Of a stretch of DNA of 64,000 bases, positions 31,430 to 42,913 are shown in pieces. The notes beneath the pieces are model-generated. The model did not search any database. It was not told the origin of the DNA and worked only from the letters and a program-made list of their open reading frames with translations. This stretch comes from Odontocerum albicorne. Its lineage: Eukaryota > Arthropoda > Insecta > Trichoptera > Odontoceridae. The DNA is taken from positions 21,061,071-21,125,070 of the forward strand of contig OX463862.1 in the NCBI GenBank assembly GCA_949825065.1, read 5' to 3'. Each line of letters starts with the position of its first letter. Position 1 is the first letter of the stretch. A program made the position numbers and the translations under genes.

Positions 31430-32515
31430 GGTTGTTCAGAAATAAGTTTCGTATTACACAAATAGATGTCGTTAGAACACAAATTTCGTAACTTACTCCA
31501 TTTTTAACGTGCTGAATATATACTATTATGAAACGTAATAATTTAACACATTTTCGACAATTGTTAAGCCAAATTGCTCGAGTGGTTTTTTGACGTGATT
31601 TTGAAGATTAAGTAAAATAAATTGTTTTTTTGGTACTTAATGCTTTTTTTAAACTTAAACCGCAAAAAAATATGCGACACAAACCGAAAAAAAATGATCA
31701 GTGCATGGCGACGATACAGTAAGCGATCGTGTATGTTAAATGTGGTTTAAAAACATCCGTAATGGTGATATAACACTTCAAGATGTTATCTGCTCTAGAA
31801 GGTCTGTCTCTATTGTATAATATCCTTAACTGTCCCGCCGCACCCTCTTATCTCGCCGAAAATTTTCAGCGTCTTTCCAATCATGGATTAGCGCTACGCT
31901 CAAACAGAGATTGTTTATTGGCCTTTCCAGTTCACCGCTCTTCTTTCTTTACGTCGTCCTTTACTGTCCATGCAGTGAGACTCTGGAATCAGTTACAAAC
32001 CAACATAAGACTCGCTCCGTCCTTGGCATGCTTTAAGAAGCGACTGAAAAAACTCTTAATTTCTAGTCAGTAAAATAACGTGTTTCATTCCTGATTTTTC
32101 TTTTCCTTTCCTCTCCACCATCCTTTCCTTTCCTTTTGATTGATGATATCTCACTTTATATGAAAAATAATGTTCGGGTGGTTGTCCGTCTTTGTGGGGT
32201 TTGTGGGCATGTTCTCACGTATATGTTTATGGATTTCGTGGGGATGGATAGTCATTTGAATGATTTATGCGACCACGTAACTTACTTCATTTACTTTTGT
32301 CTGGTTGGTTGGAAGAGATTGCCGCCTGGCAATAAGCCCGCCAGATTGTATTGCAATAAAAGTGTTAAATAAAATAAAATAAAATAAAGGTCGATTACCA
32401 TTGATGGCGATCAAATCAAGGCTTCTATCGTCAATAACCAGCGTTATACGATACAAGAGATTACTCAGATACTGAAAATATCGAAAACCATCGTACACGA
32501 GCATTTCGTACAACC
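31430..32515 (+). pseudogene. Mariner-like transposase N-terminus split by LINE-E
   Basis: Left of the insert the frame ends ..FKNIRNGDITLQDVICS. Right of it (from about 32391) it resumes SITIDGDQIKASIVNNQRYT and ILKISKTIVHEHF. This is the paired-type DNA-binding domain of mariner transposases. The 5' side includes a possible mariner end GGTTGTTCAGAAATAAGTTT. A sister relic is at 61940-62700. Confidence 0.75.
31787..32391 (+). mobile_element. LINE-E, 5'-truncated 3' end
   Basis: The ORF 31783-32073 (LSLLYNILNCPAAPSYLAEN, then FPVHRSSFFTSSFTVHAVRL and SLACFKKRLKKLL) is the C-terminus of a jockey/CR1-like non-LTR polyprotein. A roughly 320-bp 3' UTR follows, with the terminal tail GGAAGAGATTGCCGCCTGGC..AATAAGCCCGCCAG and then (TAAAA)n. 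The tail is shared with SINE-1. Confidence 0.85.
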
Positions 32516-32630
32516 AGAAAACGCGTCCTCTTTCCGTACTCCTTCTACCCTTATTTTTCTCATATAATATAAGTTGAAAAACTTAATATTATTCTCCTTG
32601 TATGATGTGCCCAAAGAACTCTTAATTTTC

Positions 32631-32766
32631 TCTCATTTATCCGTTTCAAGATATCACCATTACGGACTTTGTCAACCCACGAGACTTTCAATATTTTCTC
32701 TCATTTATCCGTTTCAAGATATCACCATTACGGACTTTGTCAACCCACGAGACTTTCAATATTTTC
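32631..32766. repeat. 68-bp tandem duplication
   Basis: TCTCATTTATCCGTTTCAAG..GAGACTTTCAATATTT occurs twice without change, so it is recent. Confidence 0.9.
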
Positions 32767-32924
32767 GAAAGTTACACAATTTCAAGCTCCAAGTTTTTTT
32801 GTGGAGGCCTGCGTTAGTGTTCATGTTTCAACATCATCCATCCATCCTGACGTGTAGCTCATGACTGAGCATCGTGACTTCAACGATGTTTCTCCCTTTT
32901 TTCGTTATTGCCAGGAATTGAACA

Positions 32925-33399
32925 TGTAGGGAATACCCACGTCCCTAAAATATTGTCAACATGCAGGGTCAACGATCGATGAATCAACCTCTGGATATGT
33001 ACAAATGTCACATACCAGAACGTCAATACTGTTTACACGAAAATAATATTTACATCGCATTCCACGGTAGAAAGAGAACATATCACGCTGTCTCGCCGTT
33101 TCGACAATAAATATTCTACCCACTGTATTATCCGCAGCGCTCGCGACCACCTCAGCACGCGCAGGAGTGAGATCGAGATATAGCGCGGACGCATTCACGC
33201 GCCCCGTTCTGAAATTCTATATATATACCTACTTATCGATGAATAAAGGGCACTTGTTATTATTCACTTGACCATTCATTGCTGTTTACTATTTATTGAT
33301 TATTCACTCTCACTTCCCGCATTCCTGAATCGACGTATTTTATTTTAAATACAAAACAAATCAAAATCATCACGACGTATCAAATTAAGCATCCCGCTA
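32925..33399 (+). mobile_element. LTR of a Gypsy-like (CsRn1/Kabuki-type) element
   Basis: A 475-bp LTR begins TGTAGGGAATACCC and ends ..CCCGCTA, and is directly followed by a primer-binding site at 33403. The 5' two-thirds differ from the solo LTRs at 1417 and 38550, while the 3' third is alike, so it is a different subfamily. No gag or pol follows. Confidence 0.8.
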
Positions 33400-33402
33400 A
33401 AT

Positions 33403-33420
33403 TGGTGACTCCGACGTGAT
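33403..33420 (+). promoter_or_regulatory. Primer-binding site, tRNA-Trp-like
   Basis: TGGTGACTCCGACGTGAT is complementary to the 3' end of insect tRNA-Trp (TGGTGACCCCGACGTGAT expected) with one mismatch. Use of tRNA-Trp is characteristic of the CsRn1/Kabuki group of Gypsy elements. Confidence 0.75.
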
Positions 33421-33564
33421 TTAGCAATAAATATACCAACATCTAATTGCAACTTTGGCTATAAAGGACCTTCAAGAAAAATTAAATACAAGAAAGAAGA
33501 ACATCTTTCCCTCTCTTAGAAGATCTGCTTTTCAGCGTATGTATCTATGTATGTAATGAAATAA
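33421..33564. other. Remnant after the LTR
   Basis: No gag or pol reading frame can be followed; the LTR element is truncated here. Confidence 0.5.
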
Positions 33565-33950
33565 CTATCTATACTGTCGTGTAACTCATGACTGAGCATC
33601 ATGACTCCCATGATAGCCTCTAACGACTCCTCTCCATCCATCCCTGCACTCCACGACTCGAAGGGCAGGCATTAAGGGTAGTCCAATTGCGTTTTTCACT
33701 TGGTCAGTCCAACACATTAGGATTCTTGCTCTTGTACGTCGTCCTTCCACGCCTCCAGTAACCACAAACCTCTCCAAACTGTCTCCTTGGCCACAAGCAA
33801 TGTACCCAAAGAATTGGAGGACTCGTTGAAGGCATTATTATATTATATTGACAATCTGTCGGTGATTCCATAATGGAGGCATTAGTTCGCCTTGTTATCC
33901 ATGGAATTTGTAATATCCTTCTCCAGCAACATATATCAAATGCATATATT
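33565..33950 (-). mobile_element. LINE-B 3' ORF fragment
   Basis: The most extended LINE-B copy. The minus strand covers from the TNASIMES-like part through the C-terminus (VVTGGVEGRRTRARILMCWT, DQVKNAIGLPL) into a 3' end at ATGCTCAGTCATGAGTTACA. Frames change at an (ATT)n expansion near 33838. Confidence 0.7.
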
Positions 33951-34010
33951 GCGTTTTCGGCAACATAAGAAGGGGCGGCGGGACAGTCAAGGATATCATA
34001 CAATAATAAT
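33951..34010 (-). mobile_element. LINE-E scrap
   Basis: Minus strand LYDILDCPAAPSYVAENA matches the start of the LINE-E fragment at 31800. It joins LINE-B without a visible duplication. Confidence 0.6.
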
Positions 34011-34394
34011 AAAAAATAAAAAAAAATTAAATTTAAAAAATCTTGAAGTTACATTAAAATTAAGTCTCACATTAAAATGTATCTAAATTTGATTGGTTGG
34101 AAAAAAATACTGCGTACCGATAAATTCACCAAATACTCGTATATCATACGAAAACCAGATATCTTTATAAAAGAATAAATAAATATAGGAAAATAAAATA
34201 AAACAATTGTAAATGGAGAGAAAGGAAAAATGTAAATAATTTATTTCATTCAATACTTTAACAGAAGTATATCTAGTGGATGTATTACTTTAAAGCAATT
34301 TCTTCCAATCAGCCAGTTTTTGTTTTATACTTATTATCAGTATCCATGGCCGTATCTTTAACTTAGCAAATGAAAATAATATTTGAGGAAAAAT
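34011..34394. other. Unassigned
   Basis: AT-rich spacer. Confidence 0.4.
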
Positions 34395-34870
34395 AGCATA
34401 CATAACATCACGCCATGTCCCTTACGGGATAGGCAGATCTCCAATTTTTTCTATACAAGCACACAATTTTTGCTTCCTCCAAATTCATACATCACGCTAT
34501 GCACAATCTTCTATTATTCCTACTTCTCACTTTACTTTCTTTGAAAATCTGGTCCATTTGGTCCAGCCACGTTTTCCTCCATCTACCACTTCCACGCACA
34601 CTTTGCACTTCTGATTTATATAATCACTCAGTCAATCTTTCATCATTCAATCTCAACACGTGTCCAAACCACCTTAAAACTTTTTTCTAAATTTTACTTA
34701 AAACGTCCGTTTTATCCATGCATTCATTTCTGATCTTTCAAACAATGCCACGCAGGTTCCCCTTAGTGCATGTATCTCCACAGCATTAATCTTACTCTCT
34801 CCCTTCTTCTGACAAGTTCAAGTTTTACTTCCATAAATCAAGGTGGGCACCAAGACCCTACTATGTATAG
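34395..34870 (-). mobile_element. LINE-A subfamily fragment
   Basis: The same subfamily as 4094-4420, extending further into the ORF (CACCTTAAAACTTTTTTCTA..TGCATGTATCTCCACAGCAT..CCATAAATCAAGGTGGGCAC on the plus strand). The plus ORF 34499-34690 is a shadow. Confidence 0.65.
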
Positions 34871-35069
34871 CCATTCTTATATAAAAATTAAAATAAAATA
34901 TAAAACTTGTGGGGAATAGGGATGTGGGTGGGAGATTAAGTACGAGGAATATTTTGAGATTAAAAAATATTGTTTAGTTTTTTATTTAATATTGATAAGG
35001 TCGAAGCACATCTGATTTAGCTAGTAAGATCGTTTTAAAGTCGAGCCGAGAGTATATCTGAGACAGAGC

Positions 35070-35145
35070 AAACATTTTGTTTCTTAACGCTTTCTACTGC
35101 TCTCTAAACGACGCTATATAAATTATATTTTATAATTATTATTAT
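35070..35145 (+). mobile_element. R4 tail
   Basis: TACTGCTCTCTAAACGACGC followed by TATATAAATTATATTTTATA. Confidence 0.5.
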
Positions 35146-35544
35146 ATAAAACAAAATATATTATTACGGATGGGGAAAAGCTTGTGTGTCTCTGGATAAG
35201 AAGACATCGAGATTTGTCTTTTCTACCGTCCCCAAAAGGGTCATCTTGTGATGGTATATATATTAAATAACCAAAACCAAACTCAAGATGTCAAAATATA
35301 TAAAATACTCGTTAGCCACTAGACCATCGGTTTAGCTGAAATAAGCAATTAGGTGCTAAGTAATTTTCTCTCACGTAATATATTAGAGTAAAATTTGAAG
35401 CTTTTAATTCGTGGCAGTCCTTTAAATTATGCCTAATCCTTCGGACACATCCTGCATACCAATTTGCAAAATTTGGATTTAGGGTGAATATATTTTCAAA
35501 TTATGTGGCCAATGCTAAATATTCATATATGTTATGCGAGTAAA
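35146..35544. other. Unassigned; LINE-A-like tail near 35225
   Basis: CCCCAAAAGGGTCATCTTGT.GATGG resembles the LINE-A 3' tail on the plus strand. Otherwise nothing is recognised. Confidence 0.35.
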
Positions 35545-36065
35545 TGTTTCTTTAGAGAGGGGTAAAACTTTAAAATCTACATATATCGTCTTAATCGATT
35601 GTTTCAAATCGACCCAACGGGGTGGGGTATACATATATAACAACGAGGCGAAGTATTACGCGGTCAATGCTTCATATTCATATATTAATGTTCCTTTGGA
35701 GAGGAGAAAAACATTTGTATCTATATCGTCTTAATCGATTGTTCCAAATCGATCCAACGGGGTGGGGTATATACTCGTAATAACGTGGTTGGGTCAAATG
35801 CGGTCAATGCTAAATATTCATATAGAAATCTTCCTCTGGAGAAGAGTTAGACTTTAATATCTATATCGTCTTAATCAATGAATCGATTTTCCAAATCGAT
35901 TTAACGGGGTGGGGTATATTACAAGGTGGGGTATATAACAAAGGGATGGGGTATTCATATATTAATGTTCCTTTGAAGAAAAGTAAAACTTTGATATCTA
36001 TTTAATCTCCATCGATAAATTGGTTGTTCCAAATCGATCCGACGGGGTAGGGTATATAACAATGA
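35545..36065. repeat. Degenerate tandem repeat, about 139-bp unit, about 4 copies
   Basis: Each unit has TCGTCTTAATCGATTGTT..CAAATCGA.CCAACGGGGT and GGGGTATA, then GGTCAATGC..AATATTCATATA. Divergence of 10-20% suggests an old array. Confidence 0.8.
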
Positions 36066-36109
36066 TTTTGCCGTTACTGATGATGTGACGTAGAATAATC
36101 TATCATTCA

Positions 36110-36745
36110 GTGTTAGAAATATAAGTGGTGTGTACAGCATTAGGAAGCACATAAAAACTCGAAACTTATATGATTATCTAATAAGAACCAAATTGGAATA
36201 TGTATCAACAGTTTGGGCTCCTTCCTTATCAGCTCAAATATAAAAATAATATAGAACAAATATAAAAATATATCTCAGATATCTATGATACAGAACAAAA
36301 GGCGATTACCCAATATATGCTCGCCATGTCAAACTTCTCACAGTGTGTAACTATAGAAGCCTCGAAACAAGAAGGCAAGAATCCATAGCGATATTCCTAC
36401 TAAAGGTTTTTTAAGGTTGCTTTGAATGTCCCGCGATTTTAGAAGCACTAAGTTTATATGTACCTAATAAGTATAGCCGTGCAAATAATCACCCTCTGTT
36501 CTACATACCAACTTACAAAACGAATATCATGCCTAAACACTCAGTTACGCGTGGTATAGAGACATTGAACCAACTGAATGACACTGTGAATATGTTCTCG
36601 GCACCGCTAAACACTCAGTCACGCGTGATATAGAGATATTGAACCAACTGAATGACACTGGATATATTTTCGGCACCGCCTAGCAGTATGAGAAGAGTCC
36701 TGGCTGATATTCTTCCTAACGAATAAGCTAACTCTAGAAACATAT
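36110..36745 (+). mobile_element. LINE-F, jockey-like 3' ORF relic
   Basis: The plus strand reads RTKLEYVSTVWAPSLSAQI, the post-polymerase YS.LEYAS.VW.P motif of jockey-superfamily LINEs. Then a decayed stretch and YIPTYKTNIMPKHSVTRGIE-like codons. A 72-bp segment around AAACACTCAGTTACGCGTGG is tandemly duplicated at 36534-36680. Confidence 0.65.
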
Positions 36746-36844
36746 CACGAGAAATCCGTGTAAAGTGGATAACAAAATTAACCTTTTTTTGGGAGGTTCT
36801 ATTAAAAATGTATGAAAATTTATAACTATTACACACTCAGAATA

Positions 36845-37090
36845 CAATCCACTTAAAGCGGAATGTGTTACCGAAAGATCTACAAAGGTTTCTTTGTAGT
36901 TCGTTTTCCCTTAGTTACTTCGTTACTACCCCATGTATTCTTCTCAGTGCATGCATTTCCACCGCATTTATTCGGCTCCTTTCAGTATTTTTCTTCGTTC
37001 GAATTTCACCCCCATATATCAAAGTTTGTACTTAAATAGTATTGCGGACTTTCATCTTTACAGATTTTGTTACCATTCAGTTCAAGTATA
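36845..37090. mobile_element. R4 5' part joined to a LINE-A fragment
   Basis: AATCCACTTAAAGCGGAATG..GTAGTTCGTTTTCCCTTAG is the R4 start (plus). It changes at about 36930 into CCCATGTATTCTTCTCAGTG..GCATTTATTCGGCTCCTTTC, a LINE-A minus-strand piece. Confidence 0.55.
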
Positions 37091-38039
37091 CATCTTTAAG
37101 TGCCCCTGATTTGATATACATTGACTTATTGCATAAAATTAAATTAATAAGGAGCAAATTTTCACTAACAAACTATATTTTAACTAACTAGCTGTAATTG
37201 TGGGATCCCGTTATATTTAAAAAAATGGTTATTGCCTTCGTTTAACTAAAGTTTAGCTTAGCACCTTTCTGGTGTGTTGGTAGAGATTGCCACATTACAA
37301 TAAATCAACGACGTTGTACTGTATACAACAAAAGTGCAATACGGTATATAATTGTAACATTGTTTATTCATGACGACAAAAAACTATATAAGAACCCATT
37401 AAGCAGATTGTTTACCTTTGTTAATATTTTTTTAAATAGTCTTTGTTAATATGAACAGTTACTTAATTTAACATAAAACTGTTTACAAACTTTTAATACG
37501 AATTCCCCAAATTGGGAGTGCTCTAAAGGTACTGCTGAAGAGGTGTGAAGATTTTACAGAGTCTACGTATGAAAGGGACAAAATGTGCTCTGTCAACACT
37601 CGAGGTTGTAGACTGCTTACGTCACAAGTCCTCATTTGTTTAAGCAAGCGCTTCGCAATATGTGGAACAAGTCATGCGATCATGTTTTAAACTGAAAAAT
37701 ATTAACAATAACTGGAATAAATGGAAGGTTTAAACTGTATTTGAATTGTTGATATATTTTCTTATTTTTGAAGAACTTTTTTAAATGGAACTTTGTTAAA
37801 TGGATTATGTTCTTAATATTTTGTTTCCAATCATATCTTTATATATAACTGATAGTTTTAGCTGTAACCCGTCAAAAATTACAGGATATAAATTTACATG
37901 TTACGCTGAAGGGATGAAAAACAAAAAAAATACTGAAAAAAATATTGGACGAATATTTATTTGTTTTTAAAGTTTTGGTAGGTTGAAAAATCTGAATTGC
38001 TCGATAACTTGATCAAAAGTTGAGATAATTGACGTCGTG
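37091..38039. other. Mostly unassigned; SINE-1/LINE-E tail at 37260-37345
   Basis: TGTTGGTAGAGATTGCCACA..ACAACAAAAGTGCAATACGG is a 5'-truncated tail on the plus strand. The rest is AT-rich. Confidence 0.5.
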
Positions 38040-38225
38040 GGTATGTGGAACGAATGAGTAATGTAAAACTCATAAAACAAACATATAGTGCTATTGTGAG
38101 TATAATAAGCCGTGCGAGAGGAAGACCAAGGAAAGTATCGTTGAATCAAACGAATGATATTTTGAAAGAAGGAAAAGTAGAAAAATGATAGAACTTGTAT
38201 GGGTGTAGGAAAGGTCAAGGGTATG
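38040..38225 (+). mobile_element. LINE-A C-terminal fragment
   Basis: The plus strand translates to HVERMSNVKLIKQTYSAIVS, then RGRPRKVSLNQTNDILKEGK, the clearest forward reading of the LINE-A C-terminus. The minus ORF 37967-38218 is its shadow. Confidence 0.7.
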
Positions 38226-38549
38226 TGTCAACACCTGGCGCTTTTGTTCTTTCTAGTACCCTGACAGAGAAATTGTGTGCTAATATGTATACACTACAAA
38301 GTAAGCGATCAGAGTATTACTCACTGGCGCCATCAGATATGCCTGTTCAAGCCAATTTGTGATAGACGAATTATGTTATATAGTATTGAGAACATCAGTA
38401 TTTACAGTTTGTCTCCGCAACATTTACGTACAAAGAAAAATAACGACTAATCGTTTCCCTAAAATTAAAATAAATTATAAGTTCATTGATAGCAATGCAT
38501 ACTCGTACATATGTTACAATACAAACGAGAAAGAATAAAATAATATAAC

Positions 38550-39002
38550 TGTAGGATACCTACCTAAATAAATATTTAATTGTCAAAATAAATAAGTGAA
38601 TTGTTAAACATAATTAAATTAAATTAATTATTGTTAAAATAGTAAACATACAGGGTCAATGACCGATGAAGTATTTATAGATTGTCACACGCTAGGAACA
38701 ACAACAATGTTTACTATTTTATAGTATTTGCGACCTGTCTAGCCATCTACGAATACAAATAAATATCTACCCACCAATGCACGCGCTAGATTAAGACAGA
38801 ATATGTATCGCGAACTGGTTCACTCATTTGTATAAATTACCCGCATGCCGAGAAATAAATATTATTATTGTTCATTCAACTGTCAAGACTTGTTATTGAT
38901 TGCCCGCTGTCCACTTTCGCTTTCATCCGCATTCTTGAGTATTTATATTTAAATAAATACAAATCAAAATCATCACGACGTATCAAGATAAGCAACCCGC
39001 TA
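38550..39002 (+). mobile_element. Solo LTR, Gypsy-like
   Basis: TGTAGGATACC..CCCGCTA, 453 bp, flanked by TATAAC at 38544-38549 and 39003-39008. Similar along its whole length to 1417-1881 (CGCGAACTGGTTCA, TTCATTCAACTGTCAAGACT). Confidence 0.8.
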
Positions 39003-39299
39003 TATAACATTAAATGGCATTTCCTTATCCAAATTAAATAATTTTGAGTATCTGTGATGTAAATGACTGGCTCAAGGGTCGGAATATATATTATTTGTTT
39101 AAATATTCATGAGGGGGTCATAACCTCGTTAAACAGTGGCACAAGCGAGGAACTTGACAGGAGCACACTGGCAATGCGCGAAAATGTACCATCAGCGAGA
39201 ATCTCTGCAAACAGTTCCCGCTGTTTATGGGTGTGGATCTAAAGAAGGAGAAACATTAAACACCATAACTATCTTTATGTTGCCATAAAACTTATACAA

Positions 39300-40300
39300 C
39301 AACTTGCAAAAGGTTTAAAGGGTTGTTTTTTTTGTAATTAATAAATATTTAAGCTTCTTTTAGGGGCTGACACATTTACAAATATACTCTGCGATTAGAA
39401 AGTAAAAGAAATAATTGAATAAATTGTTAAGGAAAATGAAAATGTGGTTTTGTACAATTATACATTGTCGAAACGGGATTTGATGGAATGGCGCCGTCCG
39501 GAATCACCACGGACCAAAAAAAAACATTGTGACAAAAACCCAAAACAGATTATGGTAACATTTTTTAAAATTGTCAGAGTTTTCTACGAAACGATAGAGA
39601 AACATTGTTGTTTTTTGTAATCAATAAATATATTAACTCTTTTTAGTGGCTGACATATTTCAAATATACTCTGTGATAGGAAAGTAAAATAAATTATTAA
39701 GTAAATGATACGGAGTATGAAGTTATGTATTTGTACCATAATACTCGGTCGAAACGGGACTAGATAAAGAGAGACCATCAGTTTACCACGGCCCAAAAAA
39801 ACCAAGGTGACACAAATCTAAAAAAGATTATGGTATCAATTTTAAGGATAGTGAAGACATTCTACGAATTGATTTCTAAAAGAGAAAAACTACGGTTATT
39901 GGCAAGTATTATATTTCATTAATGTACAAATTGAATACTTTAAGAATAAAACGCCGAGGAAAGCCGTCACGAGGCGTGAGATTATTATACGAAAATTCGC
40001 CAATACTCACTTTTGTTATTGCAAAAGCAGTCATTCAACATTGTGGTTTCTAAAAATGTAATAAATAACCTTGCCTGTAGTCCCAATTTGATCCCTAGTG
40101 TTTCATTTTTATTTTCGAAACTGAAATCCGATTTACGCGGAAAAAAATCAAAGTGAAAAAGAGTGTTACACCATTTTAAGAAGAAAACTTCAGAATAAAT
40201 TATTCAGTGGTATTGAAACATTAATCATTTCTTCAAAAAATGTATTGAACTACAAGGTGACTATATTGAAAAATAAATGTTATACATTTCGAAATTCCAA
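39300..40300 (+). pseudogene. Mariner-like transposase relic with internal duplication
   Basis: Two copies, about 281 bp apart, of a segment reading SKRDLMEWRRPESPRTKK..PKQIMVTFF fit the stretch after the first aspartate in mariners (..MEWRHxxSPxPKK..KVMAxVF). The 3' end at 40220-40280 reads KKCIELQGDYIEK and stops, a mariner C-terminus. Stops and shifts occur throughout. Confidence 0.5.
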
Positions 40301-40323
40301 ATGTGTAACGGTCGCACATGGAA

Positions 40324-40593
40324 CATGTCGTCGCCAATACTGCAAGAACACGTATCTAGGATTGCCCAAATTTTACAGGGGACACAAAAAACAATTTTTC
40401 TGCAAAAATATAATAAAATAAAAACATCACTTGGTATTGCAGTTATGAATAAATGCGTTCCGCGTTGAAAATAAATATACCATATGTATTAATGCAAAAA
40501 TGTATCAATGACAGAAGAGATGACAAAAAATAAAAAAAGTTACTTATACCAAAAAACCGAGTTACGTGTTCTTGTAATATTGGCGACGATATG
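40324..40593. mobile_element. TIR element, 270 bp
   Basis: CGTCGCCAATACTGCAAGAACACGTA at 40329 and TTACGTGTTCTTGTAATATTGGCGACG near 40562 form inverted ends of about 30 bp. No ORF except a 63-codon one that begins outside. The superfamily is unclear. Confidence 0.6.
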
Positions 40594-41420
40594 TAAAAAC
40601 CGTTTTGTAGTTTGTCTTCCCCTGATTATGTTTTTTTTACTTTAATATACATGCATCATTAAGATTTACGTTTTTGTAAATCCACGATCCGAAATATTTA
40701 AAAGGTTCAACATTTTCATATCACGATTAAATATTAGATAACTGGAATACTCGTAAATATCAGATAAAACAGAACACTAAAGGTCCAAATGTTGTATCCA
40801 GTATTTATGGTTCATTTTATATATACTGAGTTGTCGGAAGATGAAATATCGCACATTTGGAGTCTGCTTTCTATTAAGTTGGCTTTATTATATTACGAAG
40901 GCCTGAATACACTGCTAATTGCAAGGTTTAAGTCCGAAACTATATAATGGGCAATCGCACAGCGGCTGTGAAAATTGGAGATGGGAATAGAGTGGAAAGT
41001 CAATAGTACACCATTAACTGCTGAGTGATTTAACATCGAGGTAGGCAGGGTTGAAGAGTAGTCAGCCCTCGATATAATCAAAATATACGAAGATCGGTCT
41101 GAGAAAACTTTCAAGAGTTGCAAATTAATAAACTTCGCTGAAAAGTGGTACGAGGTCCAAGGTTTCAAACATTTTGGAGGAACGATTGTAACAACCCTTT
41201 ATGGTCTTGTTGATAAGACGCTCAACTTCCCCTCTCCCTCGAATGCTTAGCGCGTACGAGGATTGTTACCAGATGAACTCTTTGATCAGACCGGGAATCG
41301 AACTTGAAACCCCCGAGTGAAACTTAAGGAATATGTTTTATTCCTTGTAAAATGATCAAACGTTTTTGATAAATTGTCTAAATGTGAAGTGTTGATTTTA
41401 GCTTATTTATAGTGTCAGTT
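40594..41420. other. Unassigned; possible tRNA-like scrap near 41215-41330
   Basis: GGTCTTGTTGATAAGACGCT and GGGAATCGAACTTGAAACCC hint at tRNA-derived ends, but no full SINE could be outlined. The 91-codon minus ORF at 40893-41168 lacks motifs. Confidence 0.35.
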
Positions 41421-41625
41421 TTTCTAAACATATGCAGATGAGGGGAAGTTACTAATTCAATAGCCGCAGTCGCCATATGCTTATTCTAATACTCAAGTTG
41501 TTTTATTTTTGTTTTGTAATATTTTTAATCTGCCAATAATAATCTCGAGTCAGAGCGTCCTTGAAGAGAGTCTGCTCTCTAAGCGGCATTTTATGAATTG
41601 TCATTTTATTATATATTATTATTAT
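41421..41625 (+). mobile_element. R4 3' half
   Basis: TTTTTCTAAACATATGCAGA..CCGCAGTCGCCATA..GAGTCTGCTCTCTAAGCGGC..ATGAATTGTCATTTTATTAT. Confidence 0.6.
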
Positions 41626-42114
41626 AGTTAAAAAAAAATATAAAGATGTTATAAGATGAGACCTTTTTATCAAACTATCGCTTCTCTCTTAAATGTGTTT
41701 TCTGCTATTTATCTTGAGATACGTGTGCAATTTTGGAATGTATTTTTTATGTACACACTATGTTGCTATCAATAAATCTACATTTATTTTTTTATGTATT
41801 TAAAAACATACAATTTTGTGATATTCCTGTTTTTTTTAAACAACAGCAATAGTTCATCATCACAATACTCCTTTGAAAATAGTTGTATTAAACTAGTAGA
41901 AACGTTTTAATAATAACACAATTACTGGCATTGTCATGGAAGCAATTTTAACTCAAGCATGAACAAAGCAACAGTAATCAAAGGAAATAAACAACCGGCA
42001 AAGAAGCAGACTTATGAACTCACAACACCCTGGGCGCCTTTGATTAAAGCTATCAAACCGTAATTAAAATTGCTAATCGAAATAACACAGATAACAGATG
42101 CGACAACCTTTTTA
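41626..42114. other. Unassigned
   Basis: AT-rich; nothing recognised. Confidence 0.4.
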
Positions 42115-42700
42115 TAATGTGTTAAACAGTACTTCCTGATTTTTAGTGTGTTAAACAGTACTTCCTGATTTTTATAGTGTGTTAAACAGTACTTCCTCAT
42201 TTTTATAGTGTGTTAAACAGTACTTCCTGATTTTTGTAGTGTGTTAAACAGTACTTCCTGATTTTTATAGTGTGTTAAACAGTACTTCCTGATTTTTGTA
42301 GTGTGTTAAACAGTACTTCCTGATTTTTATAGTATGTTAAATAGTTTTTCCTGATTTTTATAGTATGTTAAACAGTACTTCCTGATTTTTATAGTATGTT
42401 AACAGTACTTCCTGATTTTTATAGTGTGTTAAACAGTATTTCCTCATTTTTATAGTGTGTTAAACAGTACTTTCTGATTTTTATAGTGTGTTAAACAGTA
42501 CTTCCTGATTTTTAAAGTGTGTTAAACAGTATTTCCTGATTTTTATAGTGTGTTAAACAGTACTTCCTGATTTTTATAGTGTATTAAACAGTACTTCCTG
42601 ATTTTTGTAGTGTGTTAAACAGTACTTCCTGTCTTTTATAGTGAGTTAAACTGTACTTCCTGATTTTTATAGTGTGTTAAACTGTAATTCCTGATGTTTT
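42115..42700. repeat. 31-bp tandem array, about 19 copies
   Basis: Unit AGTGTGTTAAACAGTACTTC then CTGATTTTTAT. Units differ by one to three bases and some by single-base indels, so it is older than the 44-bp array. The minus ORF 42012-42200 runs into it. Confidence 0.95.
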
Positions 42701-42793
42701 ATCGTTTGTTTATTACTTTATTTATTTTATATATAATATAATCTTGATTTTTTACCGTTTGTTTATTTTTCTTTCGATTTTTAGCCAAAGGCT

Positions 42794-42913
42794 ATATATA
42801 CCTAACTATAACTGTTATATACAAATTTATATCTTAAGAACTATTATAACTTATATGTTATAATAGTTCTTAAGATATAAATTTGTATATAACAGTTATA
42901 GTTAGGTATATAT
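42794..42913. mobile_element. Perfect hairpin, two 57-bp arms
   Basis: ATATATACCTAACTATAACT.. to ..CTATTATAAC (42794-42850) is the exact inverse of 42857-42913, with a 6-base loop TTATAT. The palindrome is too exact to be old. TA-rich ends suit a TA-targeting MITE. Confidence 0.9.
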
